From: CAJBLF01 sp964545415
Lineage (GTDB): Bacteria > Patescibacteriota > Gracilibacteria > Absconditabacterales > Absconditicoccaceae
Direction: 5' to 3'
NCBI GenBank assembly: GCA_964545415.1
Contig: CAZJFP010000009.1
Span: 1-46,799 of the forward strand
DNA: 46,799 nucleotides
The notes under the pieces were generated by a model, which saw only the letters and a program-made list of their open reading frames with translations, did not search any database and was not told where the DNA came from. Below, piece by piece: positions 10,790 to 22,516 of the stretch. A program made the translations under genes and the position numbers. Every line of letters begins with the position of its first letter. Within the stretch, counting starts at the first letter, position 1.

Positions 10790-12889
10790 ATGGCCGAGCG
10801 AAAGCCCTTAGAAAAAGTGAGAAACATTGGAATCATGGCTCACATTGATGCGGGAAAAACAACCTTTACAGAAAGGGTACTTTTTTATACAGGAAAAAAA
10901 CACAAGATCTGAGAAACTCACGATGGAGAGGCAGATATGGACTGGATGGAACAAGAAAAAGAGAGGGGAATCACCATCACCTCCGCTGCTACGACATGTT
11001 TTCGGTATGATAATCAAATAAATATCATCGACACTCCAGGACACGTGGACTTCACAGTTGAGGTAGAAAGATCATTGAGGATCTTGGATGGTGCTGTAGC
11101 ACTATTGGATGGATCTCAAGGAGTAGAACCCCAGACAGAAACGGTTTGGAGACAGGCTGATAAATACGGAGTTCCAAGAATCATCTTCGTAAACAAGATG
11201 GATAAGCTTGGTGCTGATTTCTACATGTCAGTAGAGTCCGTGAAATCTAGGATCACTGATAAGGGAGTTGCAATCGAGCTTCCTGTAGGACAAGCTGATG
11301 AATTCAAAGCGATCATCTCATTGCTTACCATGAAGATGTATACATTCACAGGAGAAAAAGGTACGGAAATCCATGAAGAAGAAATACCAGCTGATATGCT
11401 CGAAAAAGCAAAACAATACAGAGAAGAAATGATCGATAAGGTCTCTATGTTCGATGACGAGTTGGCGGAAAAATTCCTCGCAGGCGAAGAGATATCTCTA
11501 GAGCTCATCAAGAGAGCGATCAGAAAAGGAACAACAACCAATGAATTGTATCCTATCATGTGTGGATCAGCTTTGGGAAACAAGGGTGTCCAGCTAGCTT
11601 TGGATGCAGTTATCGATTTCTTGCCTTCTCCATTGGATAGAGGAACTATGAAAGGAATCGATCCAGATGATGAAACCAAAATGTTGGAAAGAAAACCTGA
11701 TGATAAGGAACCTGTAGCAGCTATTGCATTCAAGATCGCAACTGATCCGTTCGTAGGTACGTTGACGTTCGTAAGAGTATACTCAGGTACGATAAAGACA
11801 GGAGACACATTACTCAATCCTATCACCAGACAAAAAGAAAGAGTAGGAAGGTTGTTGCTTATGCATGCCAACAAGAGAGAAGAGATTTCAGAGATTCACG
11901 CAGGTCATATCTGCGCGTTCCTCGGACTTAAGGATACAAGAACAGGACACACGCTTTGTGATCCAAAAGATGCTATCATCCTAGAAAAGATGGAGTTCCC
12001 TGCACCGGTTATCGATATCGCTATCGAGCCAAAATCAAAGGCTGATCAGGAAAAGATGGGTATTGCATTATCAAAGCTAGCTTACGAAGATCCTTCATTC
12101 AAATACTATTCAGATCCAGAAAGCAATCAGACTATCATTGCGGGAATGGGAGAGCTGCATTTGGAGATTATCGTAGATAGATTAAAAAGAGAACATAAAG
12201 TAGAAGTAAATACCGGTAAACCTCAGGTTGCTTACAGAGAGACTATTATGAATGATGCTGATGGAGAAGGAGTATTCAAGAGACAGACAGGAGGTAGAGG
12301 ACAATTCGGACATGTATTGTTGCATCTCCAAAAAAATATGGAAAAAGAGTATGAGTTCAAAGATGAAGTATCTGGAGGTACTATCCCTAAGGAGTTCATT
12401 CCAGCTATCGATAAGGGAGCAAAAGAAACTGTTGCACAAGGAGTGTTGGCTGGATTCCCTATTATCAACGTAAGAGTTGTTCCATACGACGGATCTTACC
12501 ATGATGTGGATTCATCAGAAATCGCGTTCAAGATCGCTACGTATAGAGCGTTCAAAGATGCCTTTATGAAAGCTAATCCAGTGCTTCTCGAACCAGTGAT
12601 GGACGTAGAAGTGGTTACTCCAGAAGACTATGTTGGAGACGTAATGGGAGATCTTTCTTCAAGAAGAGGAATGATCCAAGGACAAGATAAGAGAGGAAAT
12701 GCTGCAGTCATCAAAGCTAAAGTTCCTTTGGCAGAGATGTTTGGATATACAACAGACTTGAGATCAAATACCCAAGGAAGAGCACAATCATCTATGCACT
12801 TCGCTTCTTACGAAAGAGTGCCAGAAAACGTAGCTAAGAAAATCATCGAAGAAAGATCAGGAAAAATCAAAGCTATGGACGCTGAATAA
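10790..12889 (+). CDS. fusA: Elongation factor G
   Basis: The product is 699 aa, the usual EF-G length. It is the translocase GTPase of protein synthesis. The G1 motif AHIDAGKT is at 17-24, switch I has GITITSAATT near 58, G3 DTPGH is near 80 and G4 NKMD near 135, followed by domains II-V (GGRGQFGHV and LSSRRGMIQG are visible). The only UGA in the gene (10910-10912, residue 41) is the invariant Gly of HKIGE, which is strong direct evidence for UGA = Gly. The near absence of UGA elsewhere in this highly expressed gene suggests codon selection. ATG 10790 follows a U/A-rich leader with no Shine-Dalgarno sequence. Confidence 0.98.
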
Positions 12890-12973
12890 TAAACAGGATT
12901 ACAGATGATTATTCTGAGGATTTCAGAAGATAAAAATAGATTGTCATCCTGAGAGAAATCGAAGGATATATTA

Positions 12974-13008
12974 TAAAAAAGAGCTCTGCTGCAAGGTGGG
13001 GCTTTTTT
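12974..13008 (+). terminator. Weak terminator-like hairpin after fusA
   Basis: An A-rich GAGCTC arm and a GGGGCTTTTTT arm form a short imperfect stem followed by T residues. Confidence 0.35.
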
Positions 13009-13044
13009 GCTTGCAAAAAATACTTCAAGCGCTATATTTATTGC

Positions 13045-13548
13045 ATGAATAAGAAAGTCGTCGTCAACGACACTATGCAAAAAAACTATACCTATTATCT
13101 GACTCAGCCGATGGGGAAGAATTTTTCTCCGATGTTTCATCCGGAATTGACGCCGCAAGAGATGCTCGAGATGGGCGTATTCGGGGGGAAATACATGACG
13201 GATTGTCAGAAAGAATTTCCTTCGTCCCGATTCAAAAAAGCAAAACTTTCTCCAGAAAAATCAAATCCAAAAATAAATTTTTTTTGAGTGAATGCATCGC
13301 AGTCATTAAAAGTTCGACAGGAAAAATGATGGATTTACGAAGAAGATCCACGCGGACGATTTCAGCGATATTGTAGATATTATATGGGAAGGAGGGGACC
13401 GGACGATGAGCGCCAGATCAAGCGCTGGAGAGCAATCAAAAGACATATCGTCCAGATAAAGAAAGGTTGTTATCCCTTAGATCGGGACTGCAGAAAAAGA
13501 CAGAGGCAGGCTGTCTTGCACCGAGCCTACGATAGCAGGAAAATATAA
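13045..13548 (+). CDS. Conserved hypothetical protein
   Basis: The product is 167 aa and uses two UGA codons as Gly/linker positions (after NFF and in KGW). The motifs ELTPQEMLEMGVFGGKYM, DCQKEFP, NFFGVNASQSLKVR, KGWIYEEDPRGRFQRYCRYY and DERQIKRWRAIKRH are those of a widespread family of uncharacterised soluble proteins known from many bacterial phyla. The strong basic and aromatic content of the second half would fit nucleic-acid contact, but this is a guess. It sits alone between fusA and a convergent minus-strand operon, only 2 bases before that operon's last stop codon. Confidence 0.85.
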
Positions 13549-13550
13549 TA

Positions 13551-14426
13551 TTATTCCTTCTTTTCTACGTCTATAGGAATCACATTCCCGTCTTTTTTCT
13601 CTAGTGCAAATACCAATGAAAAATCATTATCATCAATCCCTTGTCACAAGATATAATCGACCGCATCAGTTGGAGAGACATATAATCTTCATAAGATAGA
13701 GCTCCTTATCTTCAATTTGATTCAGATTTTTTTGAGCGATTCGTAAATGAGTTCAGAACAGTAAAGAGCGCTGGTGTCTTCGGTCATGAGATCGAAATCG
13801 TATTTTTTTCCAAGGTTATCGAGTGCGTGCTGTAAAAATTTCTGAAGGTTGCTGCTATCTGTCAGTATTCTGAAGGCGATGATCGATTCTAGGTGGGAAT
13901 TACCATTATTCTTGATGTTCGCTACATCCATTAGACTTCTGATATGCACGCCATCAGATGTACTATCTATGATGAGTTCTTCTATATCGTTCGTGAAATA
14001 CGGTGCCAATGATATATAGATATCGCTTGTTGTGCTAAATGTTTCAGCGAGTTTCGGACGGGTGCCAAGATAGATGATAGAATGCTGCCATTTACCTGGG
14101 ATGAAGAAACTGCTTGCGTATCTGCTATCCGTAAAGAAGATGTCGCCAGGTTGTAATTGCGCTATAGAATTTTTGATATCTGTCCATGCTAATGATGTTC
14201 ATTGGTCGGTGATGATATTGTAGTTTTCATCCAATGCTAATTCTCTGATCGCTACATGGCTAATGCTTGCCATAAGTGTCGATTGGATGGGGAGTCTGAT
14301 AGTACCGTCCACGACAGGCATCGTATTGGGAAATATCAGCGAAAAGAGTATCAACACCAAAAAGATTCAACCGATAGTGGAAACTATCATTACTCATATT
14401 TTTATCATAATCCTCATTTTTGCCAT
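13551..14426 (-). CDS. Membrane-anchored permuted papain-like amidase (YiiX/C92-like)
   Basis: The product is 291 aa. An N-terminal transmembrane helix (about 10-33, with two UGA-encoded Gly) is followed by an extracytoplasmic domain. QPGDIFFTDSR with PGKWQHSIIYLG carries the His typical of the permuted NlpC/P60-like (YiiX, C92) fold, and YDFDLMTEDTSALYCSELIYESLKKIG carries the Cys. Such enzymes cleave amide or isopeptide bonds in cell-wall or lipid-linked substrates; the substrate here is unknown. Several UGA codons are needed to reach the TAA at 13551-13553. It is the last gene downstream of prfA, 26 bases away. Confidence 0.8.
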
Positions 14427-14452
14427 ATAGCTTGATAGGTGATAAATGAGTT

Positions 14453-15523
14453 TTATTTCATGCTTTCGGCCAATAATCTCGTTTGGTTCTCGAGCACTAA
14501 TGCGTTGATCATGTCTTCTATTTCTCCCGTCATGAATACGGGAATATTAGACCAAGACTGATGAATACGATGGTCGGTGATCCTATCTTGAGGGAAGTTG
14601 TAGGTTCTGATTTTTTCTGATCTGTCGCCGTTCCCGATTTGATCACCTCTCAGGGTTTTCGTTTCCGCGGTTTTCTTATCCATCTCTATCTGATACAATC
14701 TCGCTTTCAAAACGGATCGTGCCTTATCTTTGTTTTGTAATTGCGACTTGCTATCGCCGATATTGACGATAAGTCCGCTCGGAAGGTGGCGTAATCTGAC
14801 TCCCGTCTGATTCTTGTTCGCATTTTGTCCTCCGCTTGATGAAGCTGCATACGTATCCATCTCTACATCTTTTGGATCGATGACAAAATCTATATCTTCC
14901 GCTTCCGGCATGATCGCTACGGTTACGGTCGAAGTATGGACTCTGCCTTGTGATTCTGTTTCAGGGATTCTCTGTACTCTATGGACTCCGCTTTCAAATT
15001 TCATAATGGAATAGACTTTATTTCCACTGATTTTTACCATAACGAATTTGATCCCTCCGATATCGGACAGTTGTTCTTCGACGATTTCTGCTTTCCATCA
15101 CTTTTTTGTAGCATATCATAAGTACATTTTCAATAATTCCGCTGCGAATAATCCTGCTTCATCTCCTCAGGCTGCCGGTCTGATTTCCAAGAAGATATTT
15201 TTGTCGTCATTTGGATCTTTTGGTAAAAGCTCAACCTTGATTTTTTGGTCTATGATTCCCAATTGCTGTTCTCATTCCTTAAGCTCTTCTTTTGCCATTT
15301 CCAGCATTTCCGCGTCATTTTCATTGTTGATGATTTCCTTTGCTCCTTGAATTTGTGCTTCGTATTTTCTGTAGTCCTGTATCAGATCATACATGTCTTG
15401 CATCGAGGAAATCTCTTTGTTGATGGCGATGGATTTTTTTTGATCGGAAATAATCTCAGGATCCATGGATTGTTCTCTGAGGTCGAGATATTTTTTTTCT
15501 ATATTGCTTAATTTATCCAACAT
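14453..15523 (-). CDS. prfA: Peptide chain release factor 1
   Basis: The product is 356 aa, normal for RF1, which terminates translation at UAA and UAG. The catalytic GGQ loop (SSSGGQNANKNQ) is near residue 230. The stop-codon recognition tripeptide is PET (in RIPETESQGRVHTS, near 185), of the RF1-type P-x-T rather than the RF2-type SPF. Four UGA codons are read as Gly, including the first Gly of GGDEA (15167-15169) and those in MYLGYATKKGWK. An RF1 whose own gene contains internal UGA implies that UGA is not read as stop in this cell. RF2 would be expected to be absent; that cannot be judged from one window. Confidence 0.97.
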
Positions 15524-15554
15524 TTTTTTATGATTAACGAATAAATAATTTGAA

Positions 15555-15602
15555 TGTAGGGGCGGATACTATCCGCCTAGGCGATTGATAATCGCCCCTA
15601 CA
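15555..15602. repeat. Nested inverted-repeat element (TGTAGGGGCG ... CGCCCCTACA)
   Basis: The 48-bp element has perfect 10-bp terminal inverted repeats, and inside it two further hairpins, GGCGGATA/TATCCGCC and GGCGATT/AATCGCC. It lies between the M50 protease gene and prfA. The outer word is of the kind common in dispersed REP/MITE-like repeats of many bacteria. Confidence 0.85.
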
Positions 15603-15623
15603 AATATACCAAATTATATAGCG

Positions 15624-16259
15624 CTAATAGAAGATTTGTCCGATTATGGTGAAGAGGAAATTGAAGATACTTGTCGTGATTTTAACGAAAACTGGACTTG
15701 CGATATAGACCAATGCGATGACAAAAATGATACCGAAACGAGAATTTCTTTCCATTCGTTCTGCTCCTTGATGTCGTCGGATTTTGATCAGTCTATATCC
15801 ATCCAATGGTGCGATAGGGATGAGATTGAAGATAGCAAGCGCTATATTGAGAAAGCTAAAATTGATCCGGAAGCTAATCATAATATCAATATTGTTGGTG
15901 AAGATATCGTTTGGTGTTCCTCACATGATATTTACATAGATAAGCATGACGACAATTCCGATAATTGCGAGGAGGAGATTCGTCGCAGGTCCTGCAAGTG
16001 ATACCATAAGTTCTCATTTACGAGGATTCTTATAGTAGAGTGGATTGACTTGTACAGGTTTACCTCGTCAGAAGTGAGCCACAAACACCATAAGAAACCC
16101 TATAGGATCAAGATGCTTCAATGGATTCGGCGTTAATCTTCCTTGTAATTTTGGTGTGGGATCTCCGAGACGATACGAAACATATGCATGAGCGTATTCG
16201 TGCATACCTATAGAGACAGCGAGAATAATCGCTAGTTGTATGATCTCTCGGATTCACAT
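15624..16259 (-). CDS. Site-2-protease-family membrane metalloprotease (M50)
   Basis: The product is 211 aa. The zinc motif HEYAH is at residues 20-24 in the first membrane helix, and the second conserved motif NLIPIAPLDGYRL (N-x2-P-x3-LDG) is near residue 140, with four to five hydrophobic segments overall. Intramembrane proteases of this family cleave transmembrane helices of anti-sigma factors or signal peptides. There is no PDZ domain, so it is the minimal type. Four UGA codons are read as Gly, including codon 2. The start ATG at 16257-16259 is the first after an in-frame UAA upstream. It is cotranscribed upstream of prfA. Confidence 0.88.
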
Positions 16260-16338
16260 ATGAGGTAAAATTCAATTAAATACTTATAGAGGGTATACTA
16301 AATCATTCATAATTCGCAATTGAAAACTTGATACATGA

Positions 16339-18336
16339 TTATTTCATGGCTTTGGTGAGAAAGCTTTCAAAGTTCTCGAAATTTCGGACTTTTTTGCCAT
16401 CGATATGGATATTGCTCACAAGTTTGAGCTGCTTATAGATATAGGTTCTCCGGTTGTATTCATCGAGGTCTATATCGCTATTTCCTGTGCCAAAAAGCGT
16501 TTCCATGAGACTAGGCTCAATGTTGAGATTAAGATATTCTTTTCCTAGAATAACGAAAGGCATATCTTTGGAATAGATACTATTGATTTCTAACAACGGC
16601 TTTTTCTTGCCTTTTTCATCAGCTGCGATATATTGCGTCAGGAGACTAGTGAGTTTTTGACTTTGATATTGAGATGGGTTGATTTCAGATTTGTCCGTAC
16701 TGAAGAGCTTGGTAAGATCCTGCTTGAGTCCCATATCCACAGAGCTGATCAAAAGGTCGTAATCTCAGACCATGAGTCTTCATTGAAGCTGTTCAGGAGC
16801 AGTCATATTTTCAAAGACAAAATTGTCTGCAATGCCGGCCTCATTGAAGATGCGTTTCAATCTTGCAACGACGAAATCATTCATATCATTGCTATAGTAG
16901 ATGATAGTGAGTTTTACGGGTTCTCCCACAAAATCTTCAGGTACGGTTTCAGGGATGACATTATAGATATCTATGGATGCAAGCGTGATTTTTTTGGTGC
17001 CTACATATCCGTAAAGCGTATATTTATTCAATCATGATCAGAAATTGCCTTCAGCAAGACCAAATGTATATCGTCATGATTTTCCTCATTTGACGAAATG
17101 TTTGGGGGTATAGATTTTCCCTTTGTATTCTATAGTGATCTTACCATAGTCGCCGTTGAAGATGAATTCCGTAGGGAGTGAAGCTCACGTATCTATAAAA
17201 TAGACGAATTTTTTACCCTCGCCTTGGATAGCGATAGATTTTGGTAATGATTGGATGTTGATATCTATGAGATCTTCTTTGGTGATGATGTTCTCACTAT
17301 ATTCGCGGTTGAGCAAGTCTTGGACGCCTGCACCTGTAGATTGGAAAACATCAAAGAGTCCGTCGTCATTTTTTTTGAAATAGTCTTCATAGCCGGTACT
17401 ATAGAAATTATGTTTGATGAGTCCACCCAACACTCTTCTGCCTCTGACACGGAGCTTTTCAGAGTTGGTATTGAAAAAAATCATGATAAGCTGATTGGTG
17501 GAAAGCTTTTTGGTTGTGTACCCCTTGAGCGTTTCCTCACCGACATAAGCATCTATGATAGATTTTTCTCAGTTCTCTATTGATTTTTTGAATGCATCAA
17601 AGGATGTTGTGTTCTTGACCTGATAGAAGTTTAGATTGCTCTGATTACAGTTTACCAGATTAAAGACCAAAGAGTATTCATCATTGGATTGGCCCATAAG
17701 ATTAGCGCAATTGGTATAGACGGGTTTAAACGCAAAGATTGATTTGTAATCATTCAATTCAGCATTGATAAGCATATGTTTAGGTAATATATAGTTGGTG
17801 AAAAAGAGAATATTGTCGGATGATGCAGTCGGAAAAGTAACCTTGAGGGTATTGTTTACGTCCTTGTTGATGGTGACGGTATTGTATTGGGTCAGTAAGG
17901 TTAATTTTCGCATATTGTTTTTGAGGATTTCGTTGTAGGTGAAAAAGATGTCTTCCAACGAGACAGGCGTTCCATCAGATCGGATGAATCCTTTGTTGAG
18001 ACTTATCGTATAGTTTTGGTTATCTTTTGTGGTTACCGTACACAAATCAGGGACATACGCTGATGTTCAGCTATCATATGATGGTTTCAAACATCCATTG
18101 AAGAGGAGTCCTTGGTAAAAATTGCTTTGGATATCATTGCGGAGATAGGGTAGATATGAAGTGTTGCCAAAAATTCCTTCCACGAAAGTTCCTCATTTGG
18201 TGCTGACTTGGGTAGATGAGTACGCTACATATTGGTAACCGATGTAGATACTTGCAAGTATCCAAAAAAACAAGGACAGAAAAAAAACATATCTCAGAAT
18301 ATCCCTAATGAGTTTTCTTTTGATAGTGAATCCCAT
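16339..18336 (-). CDS. Extracellular solute-binding protein, family 5 (peptide-type)
   Basis: The product is 665 aa, with one N-terminal membrane anchor (about 13-33) and a large extracytoplasmic domain. The pattern NDIQSNFYQGLLFNGC, then RSDGTPVSLEDIFFTYNEIL near residue 105 is the SBP_bac_5 (OppA/DppA) signature region. These proteins bind oligopeptides for ABC importers, and some CPR members act outside any transporter; no permease gene is present here. Several UGA codons are read as Gly. The start lies 3 bases after the secG stop, so the two genes form an operon, an unusual pairing. The substrate is not predictable from sequence. Confidence 0.85.
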
Positions 18337-18339
18337 TAT

Positions 18340-18564
18340 TTATTTGGTATACGGTAAAATAAGCGAAGCAAGAAGAAAAGCAACACCAGAAACAAGAGCA
18401 ACTTTCTTGAGCTTATTTTCGAGAGTTTTTTTGCTTCCATATTCGTTGCCTCCAGCCATTCCGCCGATACCTAACCCAAGACCTCCTTTGGGAGACATAA
18501 GCAAGACTGATCAAATGAATGCTATTCCTGCGAGAATAAGTACAATAATCAAAAGAGTACGCAT
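18340..18564 (-). CDS. secG: Preprotein translocase subunit SecG
   Basis: The product is 74 aa with two hydrophobic segments (about 3-22 and 53-71) separated by the Gly-rich cytoplasmic loop SPKGGLGLGIGGMAGG, which is diagnostic of SecG. SecG joins SecYE to speed protein export. One UGA (in FIGSVLL) is read as Gly. It has its own promoter, preceded on the minus strand by the terminator of the secretion-like operon, and is followed after 3 bases by the solute-binding protein gene. Confidence 0.92.
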
Positions 18565-18596
18565 TTTTTTATCATAACAAAAAATAAAGTGGATTT

Positions 18597-18624
18597 ACTA
18601 TACATATCTGGCTTGGAAATTCAA
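18597..18624 (-). promoter_or_regulatory. secG promoter
   Basis: On the minus strand TTGAAT and TATAGT are separated by 16 bases, 32 bases upstream of the secG ATG. Confidence 0.6.
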
Positions 18625-18650
18625 CTGGAATGCAAAAAGACAAAAATAGC

Positions 18651-18676
18651 TAAAAATTGCTGTAATCACAGCAATC
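18651..18676 (-). terminator. Terminator of the VirB4/VirB2-like operon
   Basis: On the minus strand ATTGCTGT and ACAGCAAT form a perfect 8-bp stem with a GATT loop followed by T residues, 39 bases beyond the stop of the 902-aa gene. Confidence 0.8.
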
Positions 18677-18714
18677 TTTAGTTGATCTTGGTTGTATATT
18701 GGTAGATCTGAGCA

Positions 18715-21423
18715 CTAATTGAGTATAGCAAAGTTGACTATCAGATATCCGGCTCATAGGACCAAGATACCTATGAACATATACATCAAGCTATTTTTGA
18801 TGCTTTTGATTTGTGCGGGATCGTCCGGCTTAGTAAGGAGCTTTACCGTCTGTATGATGATGATGACTAAGATGACTAATGATGCTATCCCTAGGGCATA
18901 ATTGATGATCTGATAGAGGATAGGGATGTTTTTGCTTGCAAGAACTCCGGTTCCTATCTCTCAGAGGTTCGTGATGTTTTCATTGACTACCTTGTCTTGT
19001 GCACCATAAATCACTTCAACGATCTGCTTAGCACCTATGATGACGAACATAGAAATGACGTTCCATCAAATGAGCGTACCGGCTTTTTTCTGGGCGTCTG
19101 CATCGGTTCCGAAGATAAACGTGATGACGCGTCCTACAAGAATGACGAACATTGCGCCGAGAACGAGATAGATAGCGAGCTTGATAAATGGGAATATGAT
19201 TTTCTCGTACAATCATTGAGCCATGGTCTTACCTACGATTTCAGTGCCTGTAAGCATATCGAAAACATTTTGTCCGATGAATTTTGCACTCATGATGAGG
19301 ATGATACCAATGATTCCGAAAATGATATATCTGGTGCCTTCTTGTGTGGCCTTTTCATCACTAGAAAACATAAGCTTATAGAAACCGAGGATAGCAGAAA
19401 GAATACCTATGAGGATAATCAATGGTACCAGAACATTCATAATCTTGTTGTAGAGAAAATTTTGGAGTCCTTGGGTGCCGGTAGCACCTTCAGCAGCTTC
19501 CAGATTTTCACTGATGGATTGGATACTCTTGCTGAGTGCTAGATCGAATCTGTCAGCTTCTACGATCTCAAAAGTTCCTGTCCGGATATTGTTTATAGAT
19601 AGATCTCCCGCAGTTCATAAGAGTGACGGATTGATCTTACATACCATGGTTTTTTTGCCTGTCGCTTGGGTGAAAATAGGTTTGATCCTGATATTTACCC
19701 CGAGTTTTGTACCTGGCGCTAGGCTGAAATGACTGATGGTGTTGGAACCATAGACATTGATGTTAATAGTATTGTCTGTATCTATTCGGTTGCAGGTAAG
19801 GAATCCGGCAGGTAGGTCGTAGATGTCAGCTCAGGACATTCCATTATTGTAGAAGATGATATTTACTTCAGGACTTGAGCCTTGCGCCATAGGATAATAA
19901 TTGGTACGTGCAGGTGATTTGTTGATAGTGATATCTACGCCGTTTACGAGACCTCAGCTGACGTTGCATCCAGCATAATGATAGGTCTGTCGATTGCCTT
20001 GAAGAGTTCCTCAGCTACAGCTCAATGTGGTAGAATATTGTCCGCAGCTCTTTGGAAAATCTACGCCAGTAAAGGAATAGCCAATAACGCTTGATCATTC
20101 TGCAAGTACAGATCACCGTGGAGTAATGCATCCTGCACAACTTGCGAAATAGTTCGTCGTAGGGAATGTCGTACCGATGAGAGGCCCTGATCAGGTGAAT
20201 TTATGTCGATTGCCTGCATTGCAGGTCACTGCCATCTTGACGCTATTGCATCAGAATTCTTCCGTAGGAGATGATCCTGTATAGACGAAGATCGATTGGA
20301 GGTGTGGTATATATCTATTGGAAAGGTTATCATAACAAGCTCCAGATTCGATATTCTGACATCCCGTATAATGCAGAGAGGAATTGTATCCTGACCGTAT
20401 CCCATTGATACATTGTACAGTAAGATCGACATCCGAACATGATTCGTTGTTGGTTTGCATTCTGAGTGCATCAGTGAATACGGTTGCAAATGATCCATGC
20501 AAGACCATTCCAGTTCCATCGATGATATTTGCACATGGAGCAGTACCTGCTTGGGTGCATCCGCTATAGAGTCATGCCTGTTGAGTAAGGCCGTTTCCTG
20601 ATCGAGCGCCATTGATGCAGGTAAGTGGCTTGAGTACTGTATTGCATGTTCCTGTTCCTAGAGATATAGGACTGGTATATGCGTTGAGTGATGAATTGTG
20701 AGGTACAGTGATTGCTGGACTAACCCGTGTATTGACGCATCCAGTGAAATAGGATGGATCGGTACAACCAGTTGATAATCCTGCTTGTCCAAACGTACCA
20801 TTGCCTGATCGTGTTCCGTTGTAGCAGGTGAGTGTTCTTTTCTGGGTTGTACAGGTTTGTCCGATTCCCGGCGTAGTGCCAGCATAGCCGATCACGGTTT
20901 CACCATGATCCCTATAACTATTAGTCCGGACATCGACGCATTGAGCTCGATTCGGATCGGTACAAGAAGCGAAACTATAGAGTGATGCATTAGCTACACC
21001 AGTAAATACTCCGTTGAGACATTGGAGATTCTGACTTAATTGCTGGCAAGTCTGTGTATACGTTGCCGTGGATGCTTTGTAGAGTACTTTAAATTCAAGA
21101 TGGTTGGCCACGGTAGGAGTAGTGCAATTGTTCCATGCATGTGGGATACATGATGCATATTTGTAGATTTCACCATTAGCAACGCTTCCACTGACACACG
21201 TAATCGTACCTAAGGACTGATAGCAGCTTTGGGTGTACGTAGCTTCAGGGATGGAAAATCATGTCCTCGAGTGACCATCTGCAAGGGTTGTGTACGGACT
21301 CCGAGTAGGAAGCAGTGAACAATTCTGTGCATATGCGAACGCAAAAAGAGAAACCGCAATCGTCATAAGCGATCAGATGATTTTACTTAACCGTACCGTT
21401 GCGTTGATTTTGTACTTTGTCAT
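18715..21423 (-). CDS. Cys-rich ectodomain fused to three VirB2/TrbC-like membrane hairpins
   Basis: The product is 902 aa with many UGA-encoded Gly. A signal peptide (about 1-35) is followed by about eight imperfect Cys-rich units with the recurring pattern LTCxNGxRSGN...GC (for example TCYNGTRSGNG, TCINGARSGNG, QCINGIRSGYN), then a beta domain (about 470-640). The last 240 residues contain six membrane helices arranged as three two-helix units, each with a charged turn: FSSDEKATQEGTRYIIFGII, TDADAQKKAGTLIGW, and KPDDPAQIKSIKNSLMYMFIG. That turn pattern is the one seen in VirB2/TrbC-type pilin domains of CPR bacteria. Genes for a VirB4 ATPase and a polytopic membrane protein lie directly upstream. 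It is probably a surface component of a type IV secretion-like machine. Confidence 0.8.
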
Positions 21424-21424
21424 C

Positions 21425-22453
21425 TTATTGTTTTGGTATAAAAGGTTTTTTGAAGAACGATCAGATTCCTTTAACGAGTAATATGAGTTCTCTCGCTATA
21501 GGGAGATGGGGGAGGTGTCTCAGCTGTACAGCCATGGTCGCATATCTTGCAACAATCAATATGAGTCATGTATAATATGTCCGTACAGTGAAATCTGGTT
21601 TGATGAGATATATGAGTCATATGGCTATAGCTATACCGACGAGATATTCTGTGATGATAGCGATGTTGTCTTGGGTATGTATGATGCGGCTGTATATTTC
21701 CTTTTCTTGTGCAATCTCATTATCCAAGCTATACGGTTCCATTTTTTTAAATACATGGAGAGATGCTTTGGCAAGGTAACGTAAGAATCCTGTGATATAT
21801 CATCGGATCTCTTCAGGATTTTTGAAGAAGATGGTATTGAGATGATATTTTATTTTGGTATTGAACATATCGATATCTGACATGAGAGACGCTATCCTCA
21901 GAATGATGACGATAATGATACAACTACTGATCACGACACTGCCCATCATACAAGAAACAACAAATAGCATCCATCGAAAGAGGGATTCTTTGATCCATCG
22001 ATTTGGTTTGTCAAAACTATGCGTATGATATCGTAGATATATATTATAGATAGGTAAATATTTGAGGATGATATCTTTTTTGTTGCCTTCGATAGCATAT
22101 CAGGGAGAAACCTGATCTCCATGCGTCTTTATGAGCGAGATGTCTGACAAAATACTGACGACACTGATAATCAGAAGGCCGATGAGGATGAAAATGCTGA
22201 TAGTATACGTTATACTGAGGATGTTGATATCGAAGAGATAATTCAATACGCCTGTTGTGATAGCAATGATTCAGAAAAGCAGGGTGATATATCCAAATTT
22301 TATATATCCTTGGATAAATTGTTTGTCTTGGTCCGTGATATCCCATGAAGCTCTTTTGAGTATATTTTGCACCAATGGAGAAAAAAACAAGGCAGCGGCT
22401 AATGAAAGCTGCGTTTTAACATTTGTATCTCTTGTTTTTGTTTCTTCTACCAT
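21425..22453 (-). CDS. Polytopic membrane protein of the secretion-like operon
   Basis: The product is 342 aa, not recognised by family. Hydrophobic segments lie at about 50-72, 78-105, 165-190, 285-303 and 308-325, and a soluble, helix-rich region at about 200-275. Five UGA codons are read as Gly. It begins 64 bases after virB4 and ends 1 base before the next gene's start codon, so the three genes should be translated from one mRNA. A role as the inner-membrane channel or scaffold of the VirB4-associated machine is inferred from position only; there is no clear VirB6/TrbL signature. Confidence 0.75.
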
Positions 22454-22475
22454 ACTACAATGCAATGATAAATGA

Positions 22476-22516
22476 TAAATGTTTTATTCTGAATTCTACA
22501 TTCTACATTCTGCATT
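22476..22516. repeat. Heptamer repeats abutting the virB4 stop codon
   Basis: On the minus strand units of CAGAATG/TAGAATG type follow immediately after GTGAAA; the TAG stop of virB4 (22517-22519) is the first three bases of the first unit. Confidence 0.8.

Noticed and set aside
10910..10912. UGA as tryptophan (code 4) or cysteine
   Set aside because: Conserved columns at UGA are Gly (HKIGE, Walker A, FGNE, GGDEA), and UGG is used normally for Trp.
11221..11874. Long minus-strand open frame of 217 codons inside fusA
   Set aside because: It is the antisense shadow of EF-G, with no family motif and no promoter.
15585..16001. Plus-strand open frame of 138 codons
   Set aside because: It is antisense to the M50 protease, which has the HEYAH and LDG motifs.
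18997..19542. Plus-strand open frame of 181 codons
   Set aside because: It lies antisense to the VirB2-like membrane region; the very acidic composition is a by-product of the opposite strand's hydrophobic codons.
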